Shown here piece by piece: positions 8,202 through 17,367 of a stretch of DNA of 64,000 bases. This DNA comes from Nocardia blacklockiae (GTDB lineage: Bacteria; Actinomycetota; Actinomycetes; Mycobacteriales; Mycobacteriaceae), in the NCBI RefSeq assembly GCF_015477355.1, contig NZ_JADLRJ010000002.1, positions 186,001-250,000 on the forward strand, written 5' to 3'. The notes below the pieces were generated by a model. The model worked only from the letters and a program-made list of their open reading frames with translations, did no database searches and had not been told where the DNA came from. Within the stretch, counting starts at the first letter, position 1. Every line of letters starts with the position of its first letter. A program made the position numbers and the translations under genes.

Positions 8202-8450
8202 GTGCGGGACAAGGTGAGGCCGCGCAGCCCGCAGCTGCTCGACACCCTCGATGCGCATCTGCGCCACTGATGCGACCGCAAGGCGGCCGCGGCCGAGATG
8301 CACGTGCACCCCGACACCTTCAGCTACCGATTGCGCCGCATCGCGGAACTCACCGGCACCGATCCGGGCGACCCGAACGGCTCCCGGCCGCTGGCCGCGG
8401 CACTCACCGCGCACCGGCCACACCCGGTGCCCGAAAACATCGGAGAATAG
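8202..8450 (+). pseudogene. Remnant of a PucR/CdaR-family regulator C-terminus
   Basis: The frame beginning at 8202 translates as the C-terminal helix-turn-helix of a PucR-like regulator (QLLDTLDAHLRH, then a TGA stop, then CDRKAAAAEMHVHPDTFSYR, LRRIAELTG) and ends at a TAG at 8450. The stop at 8268-8270 falls exactly where a residue joins the two helices, so this is a decayed domain. The upstream part of the gene is missing. An intact member of the same family starts 126 bases downstream, so the fragment may be the remains of a lost paralogue. Confidence 0.75.
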
Positions 8451-8531
8451 CCGAAAGTGTGCGGCGCGGCGGCACTTTCGAGAGGGGAAGTTGCGCCGGC
8501 CCGGGTGCCGTCGCTAGGGTTGGCCGCCAAT

Positions 8532-8549
8532 AGGAACGTCGTAGTTCCT
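8532..8549. promoter_or_regulatory. Inverted repeat upstream of PucR gene
   Basis: AGGAAC-N6-GTTCCT, a perfect 6+6 inverted repeat ending 26 bases before the ATG of the PucR-family gene. Candidate autoregulatory operator; no other function is suggested by the sequence. Confidence 0.4.
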
Positions 8550-8575
8550 TGAATACCCCCAGCGCGGAGCCCTGC

Positions 8576-9778
8576 ATGAGCGGACGCACATCCCACGATC
8601 TCCGGAGCCTCTCCCGGCAACTGGTCGGCCACTTCGCCACCAACGTCGCGGCGTGCGCGACCCTGCCCGGCGACGCCCTGCACGGCGACATCACCGCCGT
8701 CACCCGGGTCTGCCTGGAACTGACGATCGACCTGCTGGAGGGCCGCGACCCCGCCGACAAGGTGGCGCGGTTGCAGCGCGCCGCGGCGGACTGGGCGCGC
8801 GAGGGCATCCCGATCGACACCGTGCACCACGCGGTGCACGAGGGATTCCGGCTGGCGTTCGATCTGCTGCTGCATCGCACGGACCAGACCGACCCGCCCG
8901 ACGACCCCGCACAGCTACTGCTCCGCATCCTCGACACCATCACCCCGGCGGTCGCGATCGCGTATGTCCGGGAGCATCAGGCCGCCGTCACCGAGCACCA
9001 CACCGCCGTGCACACCCTGGTCTCGGCGCTGCTGGCGGGGCACCCGACCTCGACCATGGCCCGGGAGAGCGGCATCGAGATCGCCCCGGCCTACGCCATT
9101 CTGGCGGTGCACGTGCCCCGCCATCGCGACGAGTCGCACCCGAACGTCGACGCCAAGGTCGTCGCCCGGCGCAAGCTGCGCCGACTACAGGCCGAACTGG
9201 GTTCCCGCTGCGCCGGCCGGGCGCTGTCGCTGCTCAGCGTGGACGGCGGCACGCTGCTGATCCCGGCGGACCTGGCCACCGAGGACGCCGTGGCCGACGG
9301 CGAACTCGACGAGCTGGTGCTCGGCCTGTCGACCGCGGCGCAGGTGCCCGTCACCGCCACCGTGATCTCCGCGGCCACCCCGCAGATCCCCGACGCCGCG
9401 GACCGGGCGCACGAACTGCTGGACATGGTGCTGCGGCTGGACAGCGCGCCGGGACTGTACCGCTTCGCCGATCTGGCCATGGAATACCAGCTCACGCGCC
9501 CGGGTCCGGGTTTGGACCGGCTGGGCGCGCTGCTCGATCCGCTGGAGGCCTACCCCGATCTGCTCGACACGCTGCGCCGCCACCTCGCCACCGGCCTGTC
9601 GCGGCAGCGCACCGCACGGCAGCTGCAGGTGCACACCAACACCGTCGACTACCGGCTCAAGCGGATCGGTCAGCTCACCGGTTTGGACCCGGCGCAACCC
9701 AGCGGGCTGTGGTACCTGCGGGCCGCACTGATCGCGCGCACCTACCGAGATGCCACCCCCGGCAACGGCATTCGCTGA
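8576..9778 (+). CDS. PucR/CdaR-family transcriptional regulator
   Basis: A 400-residue regulator with an N-terminal helical sensor region, a GGDEF-like central domain (about 150-290) and a C-terminal PucR helix-turn-helix (DLLDTLRRHLATGLSRQRTA, then LQVHTNTVDYRLKRIGQLTG). Family members respond to metabolites such as purines, sugar acids or amino acids; the ligand here is unknown. The ATG at 8576 is preferred because GGAG sits 6 bases upstream; a TTG at 8549 in the same frame is an alternative. It converges with a TetR gene, the stop codons touching. Confidence 0.85.
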   Translation: MSGRTSHDLRSLSRQLVGHFATNVAACATLPGDALHGDITAVTRVCLELTIDLLEGRDPADKVARLQRAAADWAREGIPIDTVHHAVHEGFRLAFDLLLHRTDQTDPPDDPAQLLLRILDTITPAVAIAYVREHQAAVTEHHTAVHTLVSALLAGHPTSTMARESGIEIAPAYAILAVHVPRHRDESHPNVDAKVVARRKLRRLQAELGSRCAGRALSLLSVDGGTLLIPADLATEDAVADGELDELVLGLSTAAQVPVTATVISAATPQIPDAADRAHELLDMVLRLDSAPGLYRFADLAMEYQLTRPGPGLDRLGALLDPLEAYPDLLDTLRRHLATGLSRQRTARQLQVHTNTVDYRLKRIGQLTGLDPAQPSGLWYLRAALIARTYRDATPGNGIR

Positions 9779-10432
9779 TCAATGCCGTGTGCCACACAGT
9801 GCCAGCGCGGTCCGGGTGAACAGCGGGGCCAGTTCGGGCAGCGCCGCGGCGCCGCGCTCGTGCAGGCAGGCGCGGATGCGATCGTCGATCCCGCCGAGCA
9901 GCATGTCGATCAGCGCGCGATCCGGTTCCTCGCGCAGTTCGCCGCGGCTGGCGCCCAGCCGGGCGACGTCCGCGAGGTAGTCGGCGAACAGCCGGTGCAC
10001 CCGCGCGCGGTGGGCCACCAGCGGCTCCCCCGCCACCAGGGTCTCCACGTACAGGGCGCGCGCGGCGGCGGGCTGAGTGGCCAGCACGGTCAGGTAAACC
10101 TCGAACAAGGTGCGCACCCGCTCGGGGAAATTCGGCGGCTCCGACGACTCCACCGCCTCGCGCAGTCTCCGCAGACCCAGCTCGACGCCGTAATCGTAAG
10201 CGGCGGCGAAGCATTCGTCCTTGCCGGCAAACATGGCGTAGAAGGTGCGCCGCGCCACCTGCGCCCGGGACACGATGTCGGCGACCGTGGTGGCGGCGTA
10301 GCCGAGTTCGCCGACCGCGACCAGCGCCGCCCCGCAGAGTCTCCGGTATTGCGAGGACTGGACCTCGGCCCGGGACAAGCGGTGGCGGCCGCGCGGTAAC
10401 GGGCCGCTGCGACCCTCGGTCTGCGCACTCAT
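9779..10432 (-). CDS. TetR/AcrR-family regulator
   Basis: A 217-residue TetR-family repressor. The DNA-binding part reads GAALVAVGELGYAATTVADI followed by VSRAQVARRTFYAMFAGKDE, the usual HTH with the F-Y-x-x-F signature, near residues 30-75. The C-terminal ligand domain is not diagnostic. The start at 10432 is the ATG before SAQTEGRSG. It is followed upstream by 239 bases without a gene, then the minus-strand alpha/beta hydrolase. Regulon unknown. Confidence 0.9.
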   Translation of the reverse strand: MSAQTEGRSGPLPRGRHRLSRAEVQSSQYRRLCGAALVAVGELGYAATTVADIVSRAQVARRTFYAMFAGKDECFAAAYDYGVELGLRRLREAVESSEPPNFPERVRTLFEVYLTVLATQPAAARALYVETLVAGEPLVAHRARVHRLFADYLADVARLGASRGELREEPDRALIDMLLGGIDDRIRACLHERGAAALPELAPLFTRTALALCGTRH

Positions 10433-10671
10433 GCAGACAGAATATTGAGAACCGCCGGCGCGTTCGCGCCCGACGCCGAACCGGACGGGCTGTACTTCCG
10501 TCCGAATCGCTACGTGATGGCTGCGCCCGCACCGCGCGCGACGTCCGCCCGCATCGCACCGACCGCGCGTAATCGGGTGGCGGCCGCCAGCAACCCGGGT
10601 GCCCGCCGCCCCGCCGCGCGGGTGCCGAAGCTCACAGTCGGTCCGGGTCCGCGACGACCGCACGGGATCGC

Positions 10672-11604
10672 TCAATCCCGCTCGGCGAGTAAGAAGTTCG
10701 GGACGAGGTCGCCCTGCGGCGGGATCAGGTGGCCGATTCCGGGCAGCGGGCGCACCGCGGCCGCGGTGTGCTCGCGCAGGCGCCGACAGGTCTGCGCGGC
10801 ATCGATCAGCACGTCCCGGGTTCCGACCACGGCGAGCAGCGCGGCCCGGATCCCGGCCAGCTGCTCGTCGGTGAACAGCGGCAGCGGGTCGGTGCGCGGC
10901 CGGAAGTGCCGCGCGATCGTCGCGGTGTCGGCCACCAGGCGGTCGGCGTCCGGCACGGCGCGCAGGCCCGGACCCAGCAGGTAGCGGGCGAGCACGCGGC
11001 CCGGGGCGCCGCCGAGCGGCAGTCCCGTCGACGCCACCCGCGCGGCCCACCGCTGCCGCCCGATTCCGTTGGGGGACAACAGGACCATCCGCGTGATCCG
11101 GCCCGGTCGGCGCACCGCGTGGTCGAGCGCGATCCACCCGCCCAGCGACGCGGCCAGCACGACCACGTCCGCGACGCCGCAGCCGTCCAGCACGGCGTCG
11201 AGCCAGGCGGCGTAACGCCCCGACTCCGGCGGCGGCCGGACCGGCGCGCTGTTTCCGGCCTCGCCGATGATGTCGACGGCCAGCACGCGAAATCTGCTGG
11301 CCAGCACGGTCATCGACGACAGCCAGGAGGTGGAGTCGGTGGCCGCGCCGTGCAGCAGCACCAGCGGCGGCGCGGACCCGGCGCCCGCGGCGAGGACGAA
11401 GGCATCTCCGTCGCGGGCCGGTACGCGATGGCGTTCCAGCGGAATCGGCGACCGCGCCAACCGCTCTCGGTGCAGCTCGGCCAGGATCCGGCGGCCCGCG
11501 GCGCTGCGGTAGATGTCGATCAGGGCCTCGGGGCGGCTCGACCCGCCCTCGACAGCGGTCCGTTCATGAACGGGAATTGTTCCAGCAGGCCTCGTGCCCG
11601 ACAC
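10672..11604 (-). CDS. Alpha/beta-fold hydrolase
   Basis: A 310-residue alpha/beta hydrolase. Visible features are the oxyanion strand PPLVLLHGAATDSTSWLS, the DIIGEAGNS segment, the nucleophile elbow ASLGGW (G-x-S-x-G replaced by A-S-L-G-G, with Ser in the expected place) and the catalytic His in PGIGHLIPPQ. The first elbow Gly is Ala here, as in some family members. No signal peptide, so probably cytoplasmic. The GTG at 11604 is chosen because GGTGGA lies upstream at good spacing; a longer upstream frame is compositionally odd. Substrate unknown. Confidence 0.82.
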   Translation of the reverse strand: MSGTRPAGTIPVHERTAVEGGSSRPEALIDIYRSAAGRRILAELHRERLARSPIPLERHRVPARDGDAFVLAAGAGSAPPLVLLHGAATDSTSWLSSMTVLASRFRVLAVDIIGEAGNSAPVRPPPESGRYAAWLDAVLDGCGVADVVVLAASLGGWIALDHAVRRPGRITRMVLLSPNGIGRQRWAARVASTGLPLGGAPGRVLARYLLGPGLRAVPDADRLVADTATIARHFRPRTDPLPLFTDEQLAGIRAALLAVVGTRDVLIDAAQTCRRLREHTAAAVRPLPGIGHLIPPQGDLVPNFLLAERD

Positions 11605-11724
11605 GGGATTTCCACCGAATTCGCGGCGGCGACACACCGGATAGGGGGTGGCGGCAAACACCGGAGGCCGAGAGAAGATCCGCGCCGCACCGTGTTTGCC
11701 ACCGGATAGCCTCGAACACGCGAA

Positions 11725-11752
11725 CGGGCCTCCGGTCCGCACCGGAGGCCCG
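11725..11752 (-). terminator. Hairpin terminator after APC permease
   Basis: Perfect 12-bp stem CGGGCCTCCGGT / ACCGGAGGCCCG around a CCGC loop, starting 12 bases past the permease stop on the minus strand. GC-rich and without a T-run, as is common in actinobacteria. Confidence 0.8.
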
Positions 11753-11764
11753 TCCCGACGCGCG

Positions 11765-13270
11765 CTACTTCGTCCCGGTGCGCAGCACCGAATGCCGCAC
11801 GCCGTAGGCGAAGTACACCACGAATCCGATCACCATCCAGATGAGGAATCGCAGCCAGGTCTCCACCGACAGATTCAGCATCAGCCACAGGCACGCCAGC
11901 ACCGCGAGGACCGGAATCACCGGCACCAGCGGCACCCGGAAACCGCGCGGCAGATCCGGCCGGGTGCGACGCAGGATCAGCACGCCGATCGACACCAGCA
12001 CGAACGCGAACAGCGTGCCGATATTGACCATTTCCTCGAGCGTGCCGAATTCCACGAACCCGGCCAGCAGCGCGCACACCACGCCGACGATGACGGTGAT
12101 CCGGACCGGGGTGTTGTGGCGGCCGGTCTGAGCCAGCGAGCGCGGCAGCAGCCCGTCGCGCGACATCGCGAACAGCACCCGGGTCTGGCCCAGGAACATC
12201 ACCATCACCACGGTGGTCAGGCCGGCCAGCGCACCGATGGAGATGATGTTCTTCGCCCAGGTCACACCGTGGATCGCGAAGGCCGTCGCCAGAGTGGCGT
12301 CCTTCCCGGCCAGATCGGTGTAGGGGACCATGCCGGTCAGCACCAGCGACACCACCACGTACAGCACGGTGACGATCAGCAGCGAACCGAGAATGCCGCG
12401 CGGCACGTTGCGCTGCGGGTTCTTGGTCTCCTCGGCGGTGGTGGCCACCACGTCGAACCCGATGAACGCGAAGAACACCAGACTGGCCGCGGCCAGCAGG
12501 CCGTACCAGCCGAAGGTGCTGTTGCCGGCGCCGGTCAGCCACGAGAACAGCGACTGGTGCACGCCGCTGCCCGCGTCGCTCGGCTCGGACGGCGGGACGA
12601 ACGGCTTCAGATTCTCCGACTTGAAATAGGTCAGGCCCACGACCACGACCAGCGCGATGACCGCGAGCTTGATCGCGACCGCGACCGCCGACACCCGCGA
12701 GGACACCTTGGTGCCGATCACCAGCAGCACCGCGAGCACCGCGATCAGCAGCACCGCGCCCCAGTCGAAGCTGACCGAGCCGAAATGCACGATCGGCGAA
12801 CGCGATCCCATCACCTCGCCGAGATATTGCGACCAGCCCTTGGCGACCACGGACGCGGCCAGCGCGAATTCCAGGATCAGGTCCCAGCCGATGATCCAGG
12901 CGGCGAATTCACCGAAGGTGGCGTAGGAGAAGGTGTACGCGCTGCCCGCCACCGGCACCGTCGACGCGAATTCCGCGTAGCACAGCGCGGTGAGTCCGCA
13001 GGCGATCGCGGCGAAGACGAAGGCCAGCGACACCGAGGGCCCGGCGACGTTTCCGGCGGTGCGCGCCGTCAGGGTGAAGATGCCGGCGCCGACCACCACG
13101 GCGACACCGAAAATGGTGAGGTCCCACGCCGTGAGGTCGCGGCGCAGTTTCGAATCCGGTTCATCGGTGTCGCGGATGGATTGCTCGACACTTTTGGTGC
13201 GCAGCAATCCACTCCACCGGCCGGCCGACGCAGAGTTTGTCACCTGCTGTTCTGGCTCCGGTATTGCCAA
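11765..13270 (-). CDS. APC-family amino acid permease (cationic amino acid transporter type)
   Basis: A 501-residue polytopic permease with about 12-14 membrane helices. The first helix carries the APC substrate motif VVVGAGIFTLTARTAG, and the family stretch FAAWIIGWDLILEFALAAS follows. The soluble N-terminus and the RTKSVEQSIRDTDEP segment resemble YfnA/CAT-like cationic amino acid transporters. Start choice: a TTG at 13270 is preceded by GGAGGAG at ideal spacing, whereas the upstream ATG at 13306 has none. Single-gene unit with its own terminator. Substrate inferred from family only. Confidence 0.87.
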   Translation of the reverse strand: MAIPEPEQQVTNSASAGRWSGLLRTKSVEQSIRDTDEPDSKLRRDLTAWDLTIFGVAVVVGAGIFTLTARTAGNVAGPSVSLAFVFAAIACGLTALCYAEFASTVPVAGSAYTFSYATFGEFAAWIIGWDLILEFALAASVVAKGWSQYLGEVMGSRSPIVHFGSVSFDWGAVLLIAVLAVLLVIGTKVSSRVSAVAVAIKLAVIALVVVVGLTYFKSENLKPFVPPSEPSDAGSGVHQSLFSWLTGAGNSTFGWYGLLAAASLVFFAFIGFDVVATTAEETKNPQRNVPRGILGSLLIVTVLYVVVSLVLTGMVPYTDLAGKDATLATAFAIHGVTWAKNIISIGALAGLTTVVMVMFLGQTRVLFAMSRDGLLPRSLAQTGRHNTPVRITVIVGVVCALLAGFVEFGTLEEMVNIGTLFAFVLVSIGVLILRRTRPDLPRGFRVPLVPVIPVLAVLACLWLMLNLSVETWLRFLIWMVIGFVVYFAYGVRHSVLRTGTK

Positions 13271-13407
13271 GTCCTTCTCCTCCGTCCACGATGCCGTACC
13301 CGACACCGCGCTTTTCAGACGTGCGTGCAGAATCTAGCAGTCGGGGGGTGTGATCTGCGTCTCGGGTTGCTGAGTCGATGCCAACTCGATGCGCGCCGGA
13401 GTGCGGG

Positions 13408-14532
13408 TCAGTCGCACAGCCGGGACAGCAGTTCGGCGAAATCACGACCCGTCGGGCCGTACGCCCAGCGGAGGTGCCCGAAAAGGTAATCACGGTAGGC
13501 GATCTCGGCATTCTCGTGATTCGGCGCGGGCAGCACGGCGAGGAAATACTCGAGTTCGGAGAGTTCGTAGTCGATGTGCGCGAGCGGGAAGAGGGCGGGC
13601 AGGGCGTGGCGTTCGGCGGCGTCGAGCGGCCGCACCGCGCGATAGCCGCGCAGGAAGGCGGCGAGCTGGTCGGCGTGGACGCGCGCGGGGCGGCCGCGGC
13701 GCAGCGCGAGCCAGTCGACGGCGAAGCGCTCGATCGCGGTGGCCAGGTCGAACACGGCGACCGTCCGGTTCGCCAGGCCGAAGTCGATGACCGCGGTGAT
13801 CTCGTCGCCGGTCCACAGCAGATTGGTGCCGTGCCAGTCGTTGTGTGTCCACAGCGCGGGCAGGCCGGACACGTCGACGCGCAGTGGATCGCGGACGCCC
13901 GCCGCCCCGAGATCCCGGCGCAGCGCCGACACTTCGGCACGCCACCCGTGCGCGTCGAGGAAGGCGCGGACGGCGGGCCACCGAGCCGCACGGTCTTCGA
14001 CGGTGGCGACCAGGTCGGTGCACAGCCCGGCTTGTAGGGGCCGGGGCGGCCGAACCGGTGCGTCGTACTCCGCGGCGGCCAGATGCAGCCGGGCGAGCAT
14101 GCGGCCCGCGGCGGCCGCGTGCGCCGCCGAGCGGTACGGCGACCAGGAGAAGGCGTCGCCGTAGTCGTCCGCGCCCACGCCGACGGCGTGTACCTCGTAT
14201 TCGAACTCGCCACGCGAAAAGGATTGCCACACCGCGGGGATCGGAATCCCCCGGGCGCGCAGATGGGCCGCGAACGCGTGCTCCTCAGCGAGCGCGGCGG
14301 CGTCGCGGAGCGCGCGCGGAAGCCGTTTCACGATGACGCTGGTGCCGTCGTCGAGCCGCACCCGCGCCGTCGACGACAGCGGTCGCGGGCTGCGCCAATC
14401 GAGGGCCACCGCGTCGTGCGCGGGTCGCCCGGGCGCGGCGCGGACCGCGCCGATCTCGTCGAGTTCGACCGGCGGCCAATCGGGTTCGGCCGTCGGGCTC
14501 TCGCCCATGCCGAACACGCGGTCGTCAGCCAC
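13408..14532 (-). CDS. Aminoglycoside phosphotransferase-fold kinase
   Basis: A 374-residue protein of the APH/choline kinase-like fold. It has the ATP-lysine strand DGTSVIVKRLP, the Brenner motif LWTHNDWHGTNLLW (catalytic Asp and metal-binding Asn) and the metal-binding DFG-like VIDFGLANRT. The family phosphorylates small hydroxyl compounds; the substrate is unknown. Its start overlaps the end of the NCS1 permease gene by 8 bases on the same strand, so permease and kinase are co-translated. A natural reading is uptake of a nucleobase- or vitamin-like compound followed by phosphorylation, but this is inference. Confidence 0.82.
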   Translation of the reverse strand: MADDRVFGMGESPTAEPDWPPVELDEIGAVRAAPGRPAHDAVALDWRSPRPLSSTARVRLDDGTSVIVKRLPRALRDAAALAEEHAFAAHLRARGIPIPAVWQSFSRGEFEYEVHAVGVGADDYGDAFSWSPYRSAAHAAAAGRMLARLHLAAAEYDAPVRPPRPLQAGLCTDLVATVEDRAARWPAVRAFLDAHGWRAEVSALRRDLGAAGVRDPLRVDVSGLPALWTHNDWHGTNLLWTGDEITAVIDFGLANRTVAVFDLATAIERFAVDWLALRRGRPARVHADQLAAFLRGYRAVRPLDAAERHALPALFPLAHIDYELSELEYFLAVLPAPNHENAEIAYRDYLFGHLRWAYGPTGRDFAELLSRLCD

Positions 14533-15874
14533 CCGCGCGCCCGGTGACCCGCCGCTCGATCAGCACCAGGACGCCGGTGGCCAGACCGGCGGCCAGGAAC
14601 GAGAACAGCGACGCCGACGACCACCAACCCGGGTGCACGCCCAGCGCGTTCTGCACATCGGTCCACAGCCGCGCCCACCAGCTCACCGAACCGGGGTTGA
14701 ACAGCTGGTAGACCGCGAAACCCAGCAGCCACGGCAGCAGCATCGCCGGGCGCGCCGGGGCACGCTCGGACAGGTCCCAGCCGGATCTGCCACGGCCCCA
14801 GCGGAAGTCGACGACGAGCACGGCGCACAGCGGCACGAACACCGAGCCGATCAGCAGCAGGAAATTCGAGAATCCGGTGAAGTCGTGCACGCCCAGCGCC
14901 AGCACGGTGGCCAGCACGCCCACGGCGGCGGCCAGGACGCGCCGGTCCACGCGCGGCAGCAGATTCTGCAGCGACATCGCGGTGGAGTACACGTTGGCGA
15001 AGGACTGGTCGGACTCGCGCAGCACCAGCACCGCGAAGAACACCCAACCGGCCGCGACTCCGAGGAAGGTGTCGAAGATCCGGCTCGGGTCGCCGCCCAC
15101 CTGGATCAGGGCCACCACACCCAGCAGGTAGCACCAGGTCTGCGCGAGGGAGTAGCCGAGCATGGTGGCGCCCGAGGCGGCGCGCGCCGAACGCGCGTGG
15201 CGGGTGTAGTCGGCGGCCAGCGGCACGAAGGAGACGGCGACCGCGAGCGCGGTGTCCACGCCCGGGAAGAACCCGCTCCACGAGGCGTCCGCGACCGCCG
15301 GCAGCGGGTGCCGCAGCAGTTGCACCGTGAAGTAGAGCATCGAGATCGCCACCGCCACCGTGACGTACTTGCGCAGGATGTGCAGCACGCTCAGCGGCCA
15401 GATCGCCATCGCCGTGCACAGCGCGCCCGCGGCGACGATCACCACCACGCGGTCGAGCCGATCGTGGGTGAGCACCCCGACCCCGCCGGAGATCACCGTC
15501 AATTCGTAGACGCCCCAGCCGACGCACTGCACGATATTGGCCACCGTGGGCAGATACGACAGCCGCGTGCCGAACAGTCCCCGGAAGTTCGCCATGGCCG
15601 GCGCGCCCGTGCGCGCCCCCACCGCACCGGCCGCGGCCACCAGGGCGGTGCCGATCAGCGTGCCGACGAGGGTGGCCAGCAACGCCCCCGCGATCGGCAG
15701 CGGCGCGTGGCCTGCGGGCTGCAGCACGTACACGGCGCCGGTGAAGCCGATGAGACTGACGCCGAGATTCGCCCAGAACGCGGTCTGGTCCCAGAAGGAC
15801 AGGCTGCGGGCCGGGTCGGTGGTGAGCAGCAGGGGCGCCTCGGCGGAGCGCCGGCGCGCGGGGAGGATCGTCAT
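14525..15874 (-). CDS. NCS1-family nucleobase/vitamin cation symporter
   Basis: A 449-residue, roughly 12-helix permease of the NCS1 family (cytosine, purine, hydantoin or thiamine-precursor transporters). The N-terminus before helix 1 holds DQTAFWANLGVSLIGFTGAV; the middle holds VPLAADYTRHARSARAASG, matching the conserved substrate/cation region of CytX/CodB-like proteins. ATG 15874 is preferred to 15886 because AGAG precedes it at normal distance. It forms a two-gene unit with the overlapping kinase. It is divergent from the GT87 gene (123 bases between starts). Confidence 0.82.
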   Translation of the reverse strand: MTILPARRRSAEAPLLLTTDPARSLSFWDQTAFWANLGVSLIGFTGAVYVLQPAGHAPLPIAGALLATLVGTLIGTALVAAAGAVGARTGAPAMANFRGLFGTRLSYLPTVANIVQCVGWGVYELTVISGGVGVLTHDRLDRVVVIVAAGALCTAMAIWPLSVLHILRKYVTVAVAISMLYFTVQLLRHPLPAVADASWSGFFPGVDTALAVAVSFVPLAADYTRHARSARAASGATMLGYSLAQTWCYLLGVVALIQVGGDPSRIFDTFLGVAAGWVFFAVLVLRESDQSFANVYSTAMSLQNLLPRVDRRVLAAAVGVLATVLALGVHDFTGFSNFLLLIGSVFVPLCAVLVVDFRWGRGRSGWDLSERAPARPAMLLPWLLGFAVYQLFNPGSVSWWARLWTDVQNALGVHPGWWSSASLFSFLAAGLATGVLVLIERRVTGRAGG

Positions 15875-15997
15875 AGCGGCTCTCATGCTACGGACCGCGC
15901 AGCAAATTTCCGGCCCGAGCGTCGCGACCGGGTCCGGACGCGGGCAGTCCGACCCATCCGCGTACACGACACCGGCTTGCCGGTAACCTCGGGCCGG

Positions 15998-17296
15998 ATG
16001 GTTAGTGTCTCCACTCCCCTGCTGCCGAACGCCGCGACCCGCCGCTTCGGGCGAAGAGTGTGGCTGGTCCCGGCCGCACTGGCCGCGGTCGCCGTCTTCT
16101 GGCTGCTGCATCCGACCTGGCCGCTGAAGCCGATCGGGCGGGAGTTCATCGACCTACAGGTCTACCGGCTCGGCGTACAGGCGTGGTGGCACGGGGCCGA
16201 TATGTACGGGACACTGCCGAAGACGACGGTCGGTGTCGGCCTGCCGTTCATCTATCCGCCGTTCGCGGCCCTGGCGCTGAGCCCGTTCGCGATGCTGCCC
16301 ATGCATGCCTCCGGGATCGCGTTCTTCCTGGTCTCCACCGCGGCGCTGGCGGTGTCGCTGTACCTGGTCGCGCGGCGCGCCTGGGCGGGCGGCACCGAAG
16401 TGGCGCTGTGGGCCACGGCCTGCGCGGTGCCCTTGGGCCTGCTGCTCGAGCCGGTGCACGCGACGCTGGACTTCGGTCAGGTGAATCTGATCCTGATGGT
16501 GCTGGTGGTCGCCGACTGCCTGACCGCGCGGCCGAAATGGAAGCGCGGCATGCTGGTCGGCCTCGCCGCGGCCATCAAGCTGACCCCGGCGGCGTTCGTC
16601 CTCTATTTCCTGGTGCGCCGCGACTACAAGGCGGCGGCGACCGCGGCCGTGACGGGAGCGGTCGCGAGCGCCCTCGCCTACGCGGTGATGCCCGGGGCGT
16701 CCACGAAGTACTGGTTCGGCGGCATGGGGAACGTGTCCGGGCTGAGCGGTTCGGCGTTCCACACCAATCAGTCGATCCAGGGCGTGCTGTCGCGCCTGCA
16801 GGTGCCCAAGCCGGAGTTCACGGTGCTCTGGCTGCTGCTGGCGGTCGCGCTGCTGGCGCTGGTCGCCGTGGCGATGCGGCAGGCGGCGGACAGCCCGGCG
16901 CTGGCGCTCGCGTTCAACGCGGTGTTCACGCTGCTGGTCTCGCCGATCTCGTGGTCGCACCACTGGGTGTGGGTCGCGCCCGCGCTGCTGGGGGCGGTCG
17001 GCGTCGCCACCGCGCTGCCGCGGCGGCAGGCGCGCGTCTGGTATGCCGTGCTGCTGGCCACGGCGGTCGTGTTCGTCATCGGCCCGCAGAACTGGGAACC
17101 CGGCGACAACAATCGCGAATTCGCCTGGACGCCTTGGCAACACATCGTCGGCAACACCTATGTCTGGCTGAGCGTGCTGCTGGTGGCGCTGTACGTGCTG
17201 GCCGGCCCGAAGCCGGCCACGCGCGATCCACTGCTGCCGGAATCGGTGCGCGGCCGGTGGGGGCGGGTCGGCGCGGCGAAGTCGGGCAGCCGCTAG
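15998..17296 (+). CDS. GT87-family polyprenyl-phosphate-dependent glycosyltransferase
   Basis: A 432-residue polytopic membrane glycosyltransferase of family GT87 (DUF2029). The first external loop has EFIDLQVYRLGVQAWWHG, with the catalytic Asp expected just after helix 1, then the LPFIYPPFAALALSPFAML stretch typical of mycobacterial alpha-mannosyltransferases and AftC-like arabinosyltransferases. HTNQSIQGVL and PISWSHHWVWVAPAL are further family landmarks. Such enzymes use decaprenyl-phosphate sugars outside the membrane to build lipoarabinomannan, PIMs or arabinogalactan. Which sugar is used is not decidable here. Confidence 0.87.
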   Translation: MVSVSTPLLPNAATRRFGRRVWLVPAALAAVAVFWLLHPTWPLKPIGREFIDLQVYRLGVQAWWHGADMYGTLPKTTVGVGLPFIYPPFAALALSPFAMLPMHASGIAFFLVSTAALAVSLYLVARRAWAGGTEVALWATACAVPLGLLLEPVHATLDFGQVNLILMVLVVADCLTARPKWKRGMLVGLAAAIKLTPAAFVLYFLVRRDYKAAATAAVTGAVASALAYAVMPGASTKYWFGGMGNVSGLSGSAFHTNQSIQGVLSRLQVPKPEFTVLWLLLAVALLALVAVAMRQAADSPALALAFNAVFTLLVSPISWSHHWVWVAPALLGAVGVATALPRRQARVWYAVLLATAVVFVIGPQNWEPGDNNREFAWTPWQHIVGNTYVWLSVLLVALYVLAGPKPATRDPLLPESVRGRWGRVGAAKSGSR

Positions 17297-17367
17297 CCGG
17301 CTCCCCGGGCGGCCGATCAGGCTAACATACGATCGGACGCATTCATACTGCGAACGGTGGTGAGGGC

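Noticed and set aside
12000-13300. Plus-strand frames opposite the APC permease.
   Set aside because: Antisense; product rich in His/Gln/Arg with no fold signature.
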